Of a DNA stretch of 64,000 bases, positions 21,704-32,194 are shown piece after piece (the first letter of the stretch is position 1; each line of letters starts with the position of its first letter). The notes below the pieces were generated by a model. The model saw only the letters and a list, made by a program, of their open reading frames with translations, was not told the origin of the DNA and made no database searches. The position numbers were made by a program, and so were the translations under genes. This stretch comes from Glycine soja (lineage: Eukaryota > Streptophyta > Magnoliopsida > Fabales > Fabaceae), in the NCBI RefSeq assembly GCF_004193775.1, contig NC_041011.1, positions 10,753,656 to 10,817,655 on the forward strand, read 5' to 3'.

Positions 21704-22202
21704 NNNNNNNNNNNNNNNNNNNNNNNNNNNNNNNNNNNNNNNNNNNNNNNNNNNNNNNNNNNNNNNNNNNNNNNNNNNNNNNNNNNNNNNNNNNNNNNNN
21801 NNNNNNNNNNNNNNNNNNNNNNNNNNNNNNNNNNNNNNNNNNNNNNNNNNNNNNNNNNNNNNNNNNNNNNNNNNNNNNNNNNNNNNNNNNNNNNNNNNNN
21901 NNNNNNNNNNNNNNNNNNNNNNNNNNNNNNNNNNNNNNNNNNNNNNNNNNNNNNNNNNNNNNNNNNNNNNNNNNNNNNNNNNNNNNNNNNNNNNNNNNNN
22001 NNNNNNNNNNNNNNNNNNNNNNNNNNNNNNNNNNNNNNNNNNNNNNNNNNNNNNNNNNNNNNNNNNNNNNNNNNNNNNNNNNNNNNNNNNNNNNNNNNNN
22101 NNNNNNNNNNNNNNNNNNNNNNNNNNNNNNNNNNNNNNNNNNNNNNNNNNNNNNNNNNNNNNNNNNNNNNNNNNNNNNNNNNNNNNNNNNNNNNNNNNNN
22201 NN
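21704..22202. other. Assembly gap (499 N)
   Basis: A run of unknown bases. The sequence to its right (22203 onward) restarts at the equivalent of 13283, and the sequence to its left (to 21703) is equivalent to 30281. Two copies of one stretch therefore meet across the gap. Confidence 1.
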
Positions 22203-23929
22203 AAAGGTCTGTCCTAGGCTGAAATATCAATTTGATGCAACTGCTGCTTCAAAAGATAAGTCTTTAATCATCCCCCAAGGGTCTGTCCTGCGCATTAAAT
22301 AAAGATAAGTCTTTAATCCCTAGACCCCCTTTGTTCTTAGGAAGACAAACTTTGTCCCACTTCACCCAAGGAATCTTGCTGGCCTCTTGGTGACTTCGCC
22401 ACAGAAAATTTCTCTGGATGGAGACAATTTTTTGCACCACTTTTTTGGGGATCCTAAAGAAGGATAGAAGGTAGATATGTAAGGCTGAGAGGACAAAATT
22501 AATAAGAGTGATTCTGCCCCCCATTGATAGAGTTCTTTGCTTCCATTTTGCAAGTTTGACTTCAAACTTCCTTACAATAGGCTGCCACGATCCAGCTCTT
22601 AGAGGACACCCCAACTGGAATTCCAAGATAAGTAAAAGGAAATTCCAAAGTACTGCAATTAAGGAATTGGGCAGCTTCCCTACACCAACTTGCTGATTTA
22701 CCTAAACAACCAAAGTGGCTTTTAGAGTAATTTATCTTGAGACCAGATGCTTCCTCAAAGCACCTCAGAACACATTTTAAGGTTCTCACATTTTGCTTAG
22801 TAGCATCTCCAAAAAACAAAGTATCATCAACATATTGGAGGATGTTCACCTCTTCTTTTAAAGATCCCACTAGGTAGCTTCTGAATAGGTTCTTGGACAC
22901 AACTGACCTCATGAAGCCTGTGAGACCTTCCGCTACAATGCTGAAGAGAAAAGGTGCAAGGGATCACCTTGCCTTAGACCTCTCTTAGGAGTAAACTCCT
23001 TAGATGGACTCCATTAATAAAATGGATATAGTTGCAGTATTTAGACAACCATTTATCCATTTGCTCCAGCTTTCACAAAATCCCATCATTTTAAGCATGT
23101 AGTCAAGAAAACCCCAAGAAACCGAGTCATATGCGTTTTCAAAGTCAGCTTTGAAGGACCATGCAAGGTTTACTTCTAGATTTGGCCTCAGCTATAGTCT
23201 CATTGGCAATTAAAACACCATGAAGAATGTGTCTCCCCTTCATAAAAGCCGTTTGCCTTTCATCTATAAGGTGAGGTAATACAGCAGCCAGCCTCTTGGC
23301 CAAAACTCTTGCCACAATTTTATAGACACACCCTATAAGGGAGATGGGTCTATAATCATTGAAAGATTGAGGGTCATTAATCTTTGGAATGAGGGCTATA
23401 AAGGAAGCATTAGAAATAGAATTCATCCATGAATCTCATGATGTCTGGTTTCAAAATCTCCCAAAAGTGTTTAATAAAATTAAAATTGAAGCCATCCGGG
23501 CCAGGGCTTTTGTCCCCCCCACAATCCCAAACTGCAGATTTGATCTCCAATTCATTAAATCTGGACACAAGGCTTTCTTTGTCTCTTAGATCCAGAGAGG
23601 AGAAGTAAACACCATCCAGTGTGGCCTGTTAGAACAATCCTCCAAAAAATCTGTCTTTGAAATAAAGGACAGCTGCATTTTTAACCCTGCAAGGTTCATG
23701 AATCCACACACCATTCATGAAAATACCTGGAATAGCATTTTTTTCTTCTTCTATGATTGATCAATCTGTGAAAATAAGTAGAGTTGTTGTCCCTTTCTTT
23801 TAGCCACTTAATTCTAGCCTTTTGTCTCAACATAGATTCATATGCATAAGCTGCCTCCCACAATTGAACTTGAAGAGATTTCTTAAGAGTGACTTCCACT
23901 TGGGATAGAGGTCTGTCATTTAGATTCAT
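22203..23929 (-). pseudogene. LINE reverse transcriptase fragment, copy B
   Basis: Near-identical to 13283-15012. It differs mostly by one- or two-base indels close to the gap (near 22588, 22961, 23012, 23027, 23156, 23622 and 23648), several of which break the RT frame that is open in copy A. The motifs ASFIALIPKINDPQSFNDYR and YVDD are visible, and RQGDP is disrupted by the indels. This is best explained as the low-quality end of a second contig covering the same locus. Confidence 0.85.
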
Positions 23930-24432
23930 ATGATATGTATTCTTAAAAAATTGTCAATGATTTGTTTGATAGAATGACTGAAAAAGGTTTTAAATACACT
24001 CTCAGTATAATGTCTTTGAGAGTCAATTTATCACCATGAAGTGAGAGTCATATTGTTAATAAAAGGCTTTAAAAACACTATGGCTAATTTCTGTATGGTT
24101 TTTTTTAGGGCTATCATTTACTACTGCTAATTGGCGTTGCTGCGGAAGCGCTTTGATTATATCTTTGAAGCCTCAAAGTCAGGTATTTATATCTTTGATT
24201 CAAAAACTAATTTGAAATTGTTGTTGTATGCATTACTGGTATATTTGTAACTTATGCTATGCCTATCTACATGACCTTGTTTCATTGGACTGATATCTTT
24301 GAAGTATTTACTGTGATTTAAACTCTCATAACTTGTTCATTGTTAGTGTTGAATGTTTTTGTAATTTTATCTGCTGCCCTTCTCTATATATATGTTGTGA
24401 CTGCCACTGCCCTTCTCTCTCTCTTGTATTAT

Positions 24433-24673
24433 CTTTTTTTTTATCAGCAAAATTATAATTTGTATTAATAACTGAGTACCAGAGGTACTAAATTTACAAG
24501 GTAGAAACCAGCAGACTAGCAGAAGCATAGGTCCTACGAATCAGGTGCCAATCTAAATAGAATACAATAACCCTACACTGCTACCCTAATCAAAAAATGT
24601 TGTTGATAAATTACTAGACCAATAGTTGTAGGGCTGGGCAAAGCCTTTCTCCAGCTGTCTTGTGCGCAAATTC
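24433..24673 (-). mobile_element. Short LINE 3' fragment, copy B
   Basis: Same as 15519-15757, including ATCAGCAAAATTATAATTTG and the hairpin AGTACCAGAGGTACT. Confidence 0.7.
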
Positions 24674-25571
24674 CCTTTTTTTTTTGCTCAGCAAAATTAG
24701 ATATTATATATATTGAAAACTACAAGTGGTACTAAGATTACATTGGTAGATATAAATGTGCATTTGGTTGCTGTTTTATAACAGAACCACTTACAACAAG
24801 CTAATTGATACATAGATTGTGAATCCTCTACAGCCTATTTACTAAACACTTCCTTTAGGTTGGAGGACCACTGATTAAAATGTGTTCCAAAGTCTGTCTC
24901 CATATTTGTAAATGGGTAGGCTCCTCCTCTACATCTCCACAAAATGGGCACTGTACCTCATTTAATTATCACAACCTGCCGCCTTCTAAGATTCATCCTA
25001 GTTGGAAGTCTGTCCCTAATTAGCCTCCAAGCAAAAACCAGTGATTTACTTGGTATTTTGAGCTTTCAAATGTCCACAAAGTCCAAATTCTGATTAGCTC
25101 CCATCTGTGCTTCCTATATCAAGTCATATCCGCTTTTTGTTGAGTAGTATCCAGTTTGATCATGCTTCCAGCTGCACCTATCCTCCCTATTTGGCTGAAT
25201 CTGCTGCTGTGATAGTTCTCCAAGGAAATTATCTGCCATTTGAATTTCACTATCAAAAAGAGTTGTCCTCCAAGATAGCTTCCACTCCCATCCGCCGTTG
25301 GTGTTATTCCCAATATTCATAATGATTTGTTTCTGTTGATCAGAAATTCGGTACAGCCTTGGTTATTTGTCCATTAATGGTATAGCATTTTGTGTCCAAG
25401 GGTCCTCCCAAAATCTTAACTTCTCCCCACCTCCCACCTTCCAATTTCTTTCCGTTTTGACTACCTGGTTCTGCTGTTGCTGCTGACTTGATAGCAGGTC
25501 CCTCCACCAAATAGAGTCTTGGCTTCCTCTAATGCCTTCCTCCAATGCCCTCCAGCCTCTATACTTTGAGA

Positions 25572-25809
25572 CTATGAACTCTGCAGATTATCAACCCCTT
25601 CCATTCGCTGCAAGAGTTCCAATATGCTTCCAGCTTTTATCTTAGCTCTATCAGTTCCATTTTCTGACAACTCCTGCAGTGCTGCTTCTGCACCATGTTC
25701 TTTTGCTAGTTTTAATTGCAGTGGATCTCCGGTGCATAGTGACCACAAGACAGCAGCAACATTCTCTCGATTGCGTGGAGAGCCGGTTCGTATAACCTCA
25801 ACAACAATA
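25572..25809 (-). pseudogene. Captured U-box E3 ligase (PUB13/14-type) ARM-repeat end, copy B
   Basis: As far as I can compare, identical to the copy at 16656-16893, with VEVIRTGSPRNREN and KAGSILELLQRMEG and the same TAG stop. Probably the same physical locus. Confidence 0.85.
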
Positions 25810-25937
25810 TGAATTGGCTTGGTTCTTCAACACAAGTGTCTGCTGTCCTGTATGCAAAGGACAGCAGCAACAGCATCCTGTATGCAGCAGCAGCATCCTG
25901 TATGCACAAGTGTCTGCTGTGTCCTGGGGCAGGTTCT

Positions 25938-26096
25938 TCAACACACACACACACACACAGAAACACACCCACACACAGAAACACATACACACAGAAACAC
26001 ATACACACAGAAACACACACACACAGAAACAAACACACACAGCCACACACACACAGAAACACACACACACACACAGAAACACACGCACACAGACAG

Positions 26097-26130
<34 letters not shown>

Positions 26131-26154
26131 CCACAGCCACACACACACAGAGAA

Positions 26155-26185
<31 letters not shown>

Positions 26186-26468
26186 CACACACACACACAC
26201 ACACACACAGCCACACACCACACACACACACAACCATAGACACACACACACACAGAAACACACACACACACACACACACAACCATACACACACAGAAACC
26301 CACACACACACACACACAGCCAGAAACCCACACACACACACAACCATACACACACACACAGACATAGAAACACACACACACACACACTCACACACACACA
26401 CACACAGAGAAACACACAGACACACACAGCCAGAAACCCACACACACACAGAAACACACACACAGACC
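25938..26468. repeat. Structured CA-rich microsatellite, copy B
   Basis: Shorter version of 17022-17893, lacking an internal segment of about 340 bp made of the GCCACAGCC and GACAGAAAC higher-order units. It could be a real allele, or a collapse or expansion in assembly. Confidence 0.9.
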
Positions 26469-27165
26469 CTCATTAGCCCTGTCAGTCCTTCACCCACTAA
26501 GTGAAAGAGTAATGGAGCCAAAGGGTCTCCTTGTCTCAACCCTCATGATACACACAGATCCTCATGATACGCACACACACACATATACCCAACTACAATA
26601 TTAAACCATAAGCACCCTTCAAACCCAGCATTTGAAATTAGTTACATAAACAACTGCTGATGTCTATATTTGTCTATAATTGAATTTGACCTTCTGTATG
26701 TTCTTGTATGTGATCAGTGTAATTTGCTATATAAACAATTGTTGTTCATGGTGAGTGAACCTTAGATTCCCGTTTGAGACTGAATGCAATGACTCTTGTG
26801 GACAGTTTGCATTAGCCATTGTATTTAGTCTTGAATTGTCCGTTTGGACAGTTTGGGGAGACTGGTATTTTTATGTTACATTCATTCGTGAAGGTTATTA
26901 TTATTTTCATTAATTTGATTAAATTTCGGTTCACTGCATTTCAAGTTGTTCTCCGAGTGCATACTTGATTATCGGGAAATTCAATTGACCGATGTCATGT
27001 CGTGTACTTGGAGACCAATGCGAAATGCTGCCGAAATTTAGTCAAATTTTTGTAAATAATGGTAACCTTGACGATTGAAGCTAACATAAAAGACAGTTTT
27101 CCTAAATGGGATAGGCCCACACCTATAAATAAAAAAGTAAGATTTTCATGCATGGAATTGCGTAG

Positions 27166-30100
27166 ATGGATCGAAGTTGAATGAATGAAAGTCGCATGAT
27201 CCCAGAATATGAGGATGGCGTCGAACAGTTCTTGCAATTTGCTTCAGAAAGAGGTCGACCGAATGAAGAAGGAAAATATTATTGTCCTTGCATCAACTAT
27301 TTGAATGGAAGACGACAATTACTCGATGACATACGGGACCATCTATTGTGTGATGGGATTATGAAGAATTACACAACATGGATATGGCATGGTGAAGTGA
27401 CAGACATGCAGAGTGGTTCCCAATCTGAACTGTTTGATGTAGAAATGAGAGATCGGTTAGAGGGCATGATTCGTGACCTTGGACAGGAGTCTTTCCAGCA
27501 AGCACACGCCCCTGTGTATGAAGGATTGCAGAGTGATTCTAAGAAGCCTTTGTATGCAGGGTGCAAGAATTCCTTAACCTTGTTGTCTGTTGTGTTAAGT
27601 CTGGTTAATGTGAAGGCCAGGTATGGGTGGAGTGACAAAAGTTTCACCTCACTGCTTGAGGTAGTGCACAATCTGCTTCCAGAGGACAACACATTGCATA
27701 AAAGTTACTATAAGGCGAAAAAGATATTGTGTCTGATGGGTATGGAGTATCAGAAGATTCATGCTTGCCCCCAATGATTGCATACTCTACAGGCATGAAT
27801 TCCAAGAAATGGCCAAATGCCCTGTTTGTGGGACTTCATGGTACAAAGTGAAGGATGAAGAGGAAAGCAATTCTGATGAAAACTCCAACAAGGGCCCCCC
27901 CAGCGAAGGTTTTGTGGTATCTTCCAATCATTCCAAGGTTTAAGCGTTTATTTGCTAACGAGGACGACGCAAAAGACCTTACATGGCATGCAAATGGAAG
28001 GATTTCTGATGGAATGGTCCGCCATCCGACTGATTGCTCCCAGTGGAAGAAGATTGATGGTTTGTATTCGGATTTCGGGAATGAGCCAAGAAATCTTAGA
28101 CTTGGACTAGCCAATGATGGAATGAATCCATATGGCACCTTAAGCACTCAACACAGTTCATGGCCAGTTCTGCTAGTAATTTACAATTTGCCTCCTTGGT
28201 TGTGCATGAAGCGAAAATACATGATGTTGTCTATGATGATATCGGGCCCAAGACAGCTAGGAAATGACATTGATATTTATCTAAGTCCGTTGGTTGAAGA
28301 TCTGAGAAAGTTGTGGGACGAGGGGGTTGTAGTGTTTGATGCGTTTCGCAAGGAGACGTTTGAAATGCGTGCAATGCTTTTTTGTACCATTAATGACTTC
28401 CCAGCATATGGGAATCTCAATGGTTACAGTGTTAAGGGTCATCATGCATGCCCCATCTGTGAAGAAAATACAAGTTACATACAACTGAAACATGGGAGAA
28501 AAACAGTCTACAGTAGGCATCGCCACTTTCTAACACCCAATCATCCTTACAGACGACTGAGAAAAGCTTTTAATGGAAGTCAAGAGCATGATATTGCGCC
28601 GATACCGTTCACTGGTGAACAGGTATATCAGCGGGTTCAACTCCTGAACACTGTATTTGGGAAGACCCAAAAGAAGGATAAAAGTCAGAGTTGCATATGG
28701 AAGAAGAGGTCCATTTTCTTTGATCTTTCGTACTGGTGTGATCTTGACGTTAGACATTGTATTGATGTTATGCATGTGGAGAAAAATGTTTGTGACAGTG
28801 TGTTTGGGACGCTCCTTAACATTCAAGGCAAGACGAATGATGGCTTGAATACCCGTCAAGATCTAGCTGATATGGGTATAAGATCACAGTTGCATCCAAG
28901 GTCTGATGGGAAGAAAATTTACTTGCCCCCAGCCTGCCATACTTTGTCCAAGAAGGAGAAGATAATTTTTTGTCAGTGTCTTCGTCGGGTGAAGGTTCCA
29001 CAAGGATACTCTTCAAATATTAAGAGCCTTGTGCAGTTGAAGGAGCTTAAGCTTGTAGGGTTAAAGTCTCACGATTGTCACGTGCTCATGCAACAATTGT
29101 TAGCCGTGGCTATACGAGACATCTTGCCAAACAAAGTCAGGTTCACGATAACTCGCCTGTGCTTTTTCTTCCATGCTATATGTAGCAAAGTGATTGATCC
29201 AGTAATGTTTGATGAGTTGGAAAATGAGGCCACAATTATACTGTGCCAGTTGGAGATGTATTTTCCCCCTGCTTTCTTTGACATCATGATTCATTTGATT
29301 GTGCATCTGGTCAGAGAAATCAAATGTTGTGGTCCTGTTTATCTACGGTGGATGTACCCGGTTGAGCGATACATGAAGATCTTAAAAGGGTATACAAAGA
29401 ATCTATATCGTCCGGAAGCATCTATTGTTGAGAGGTACATTGCAGAAGAAGCCATTGAATTTTGTTCAGAATACTTAGAGAAGGCTAAAGCTGTTGGGCT
29501 TCCTGAGTGTCGGCATGATGACAGAGTGGGTGGTAAGGGTTCAAGAGGACTGCAGGTGATCACTCCAAGTGTAGAAGATTTGTTACAAGCTCACTTGTAT
29601 GTCTTGAACAACAGTAATGAAGTTTTGCCATACATAGTTAAGCATGAAGCTTTAGTCAAATAGAATAATCCGAAAATGTCAAAGAATTGGGCATTGAAAA
29701 AGCATAACAAAACTTTCTATGATAATGCTTCAGAAACATTAAGAAAACTAGCAGATGGGCCTAAAAGAAATGTTATAACCTGGCAAGGATACGACATAAA
29801 CAGGTATTCATTTTACACAAAAGCACAAGATGACAAAAGTACAATGCAGAACAACGGGGTCACCCTAAGGGCTGAATCTCAACACTTTGCAAGTGTCAAT
29901 GACGCCAATCCTTGTGTAGCTTCCATTCCTTACTTTGGGTTCATTGATGAAATTTGGGAGCTTAATTATGTGAAATTTACAGTATGTGTTTTCAAATGTA
30001 AATGGGTTGACAGGAACACCGGTGTGCGCACCGATGATATAGGATTTACCCTGGTAGATCTAAAGAAACTAGGTTACCACAATGACCCTTTCATCATGGC

Positions 30101-30335
30101 AGAACAAGCTAGACAAGTATTTTACGTGCAAGACCCTTGTGATGAAAGGTGGTGCGTGGTTCTGCAGGGCAAAACAGTTGGTGTTAATGTAGAAGATGAT
30201 GATTCATACATGGACACCGATGTTAGTCCTTTGACCGCTCAAATCACTGGTAACGTTGTCGGAGAAGAAGAAGCTGACGACATTCATGCAAATCGAAATG
30301 ATCATGATGAAGGAGAATTGATTAACATCGGCTAA
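27166..30335 (+). pseudogene. TNP2-type CACTA transposase, copy B (more complete)
   Basis: The likely start is the ATG at 27166 (MDRS), followed at once by an in-frame TGA (27178-27180) where related proteins have Trp. The N-terminal transposase-associated domain has GKYYCPCINYLNGRRQ and TTWIWHGE. C-run frameshifts lie near 27771 and 27898. A 602-codon frame (27855-29663) then holds the Transposase_21/TNP2 core (HPTDCSQWKKID, GMNPYGTLSTQHSSWPV, ISGPRQLGNDIDIYLSPLVE, GHHACPICEE, IDVMHVEKNVCDSVFGTLLN) and the DUF4218 domain (SHDCHVLMQQLLAVAIRD, WMYPVERYMKILKGY). After a TAG at 29661 the same frame continues with a DUF4216 domain (PYFGFIDEIWELNY, FKCKWVD) and an acidic end at 30333-30335. By family this enzyme cuts CACTA ends. 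Four disruptions make it a pseudogene as read. Confidence 0.93.
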
Positions 30336-30382
30336 TGTAATTTTCTACAGAGACAGAGGTCACCAAACCTAGTAAGTGACAA

Positions 30383-31390
30383 CTACATTTTTCTCTGATT
30401 GAGGCATCGGTTTTTTGTTTCAATTTGCCTCCTTAGGACTTCATCCAGCTGATGTTTGTCGCCAGTTTCATCATCCACCACCCTTTTCTTCTCTGGTTTC
30501 TCACGTTCATTGTTGTTAAACCCATATTTATGCTCTCTTCCCTTCATGTCTTGTTTTATCACAACTTTAGTTGAATCTCCCATCTTCAGCATAGTTGAAA
30601 CTCCTGTCTCATTGTCCAATGCCACACTTTGATGACCTGTATCTCTTTTCTTCGTATGTTCTAGTGCTTCTTCAGCTTCAGAATGCATAAAGCAATCAGA
30701 ATTTTTGAGTGATCACCAAAGGCTTCTGCATCAGCATTGACACTCTCCACCCTCTTTGGTTTATGCTTCTGTGTTTTCTTTCGTGCCTCCCTGTTATAAA
30801 TCTCAGCTTTATTCGAGGTTGCACTAGAACGATCACCACCAATCTGTGCTTCTTCCTTGTCTATCAGGTCAATATCTTTCCTTTCAACTTTTGTTTTGTA
30901 AATTACAGTGTAGTTTTCAAAAGCAAAGGAGAAACGAAAGATATTGAGCTGGTAGAGGAGGAACAGGCATGGATTGGTGCTGATCCTTCTAGTGGGACCT
31001 CCAATAAATATGAGAATTGTAAGGAGGAAGCATGGAAGAAAACACAGAAGCATAAAACAAAGAGGGTGGAGAGTGTCAACGCTGATGCAGAAGCCTTTGG
31101 TGATGACTGGAAAATTCTGATTGCTCTATGCATTGTGAAGCTGAAGCAGTAGAACATACGAACAAAAGAGATACAGGCCATCAAAATGTGGCATTGGACA
31201 ATAAGACAGGAGATTCAACTATGCTGAAGATGGGAGATTCAACTAAAGTTGTGATCAAACATGACATGAAGGGAAGAAGGCATAAATATGGGTTTAACAA
31301 CAATGAACGTGAGAAGGCACAGAAGAAAAGGGTGGTGGATGATGAAACTGCCGACAAACATCAGCTGGATGAAGTCCTATGAAGATCCTC
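30383..31390. repeat. Inverted repeat 1 (fold-back, coding-like arms)
   Basis: The minus strand of 30383-30900 and the plus strand of 30905-31385 encode similar peptides: TKKRDTGHQ or TNKRDTGHQ, then GDSTKVVIK, KYGFNNNERE, KKRVVDDET and KHQLDEVL. The arms meet near 30903. Identity looks high in places (for example around KRVESVNADAEAFGD) and much lower near the centre, so the arms have diverged unevenly. The peptide is not a family I recognise; it lies between the TNP2 and TNPA-like genes and could be a captured or element-specific exon. Confidence 0.8.
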
Positions 31391-31394
31391 CTCA

Positions 31395-31960
31395 TTCTCA
31401 AAGAGGGGAACGAGCAACAATTTGAAGGTTGTATATTCAGGAACTAAAGAATTCAAAATAGCTAGTAATAAGAGGGATTTGTTTTTGGGATTTTCTGAGC
31501 ACCAAGAGCGGCTACGCAAGAAGTTTGCACTTGAGGAGGGAAGGATATTTGCAGCTAATGAAAAAGTTTCTTAACTATTTGTCCTTAAGATTTTACTGTT
31601 TGTTTTTGCTAATATGTAAATATAAATGGTATAAGGGTATTCCGTAAAAACATGGTCTATATTTACTTCTAAGATTGTTAGGGGTAAAAATGACCATGTC
31701 CCTATGGCATAGCCTTATATTATTTATATTTACATATAAGAAAAAAAAACAGTAAAATCTGAAGGACAAATAGTTAAGAAACTTGTTCATTAGCTGCAAA
31801 TATCCTTGCCTCCTCAAGTGCAAGCTTCTTGCGTAGCCGCTCTTGGTGCTCAGAAAATCCCAAAAACAAATCCCTCTTATTACTAGCTATTTTGAATTCT
31901 TTAGTTCCTGAATGTACAACCTTCAAATTGTTGCTCGTTCCCCTCTTTCTTTTCTGCAAA
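31395..31960. repeat. Inverted repeat 2 (fold-back, near-identical arms)
   Basis: The plus strand of 31395-31655 is nearly identical to the minus strand of about 31690-31960, with a centre near 31672. Both arms encode KRGTSNNLKVV, then SGTKEFKIASNKRDLFLGFS and EHQERLRKK, and a stop after NEKVS or NEQVS. Left-arm coding continues from inverted repeat 1, so a single original unit seems to have had each half inverted and copied. A transcript through here would fold into a long hairpin. The protein is unknown to me. Confidence 0.85.
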
Positions 31961-32194
31961 AAAGAAAATCAAATGCTATGAAAACATGGATGAAGTCCTA
32001 AGAAAATCAATATCAGAGAAAACATGGATGAAATCACAATTAAAAAGCACAACTACCTATCTTTCAGAGTCCTTTGGTTAATTTGTCTTGTCTCCTTATG
32101 TGGTGGGGTTTTGTTTAATAATGTTATACTTTTGCCTTCCAAAAAAACTTATCACTAATCCTCTTTTCATTAATCCAATTTTGTATAAAAGATC

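Larger units (their letters stand above)
24676..26546 (-). mobile_element. LINE with internal replacement, copy B
   Basis: Same structure as 15761-17968: T-run tail, zf-RVT neighbourhood, IVSKYRGW piece, U-box ligase fragment, CA-rich array, and the RQGDPLAPLLF piece at 26539-26467. It is shorter than copy A by about 340 bp, almost all of it in the CA array. Confidence 0.75.

Noticed and set aside
30709..31152. Frame starting MITKGFCISIDTLHPLWF
   Set aside because: Its first half reads the antisense of the inverted-repeat arm, and only the second half matches the coding-like arm; the fusion is a by-product of the fold-back.
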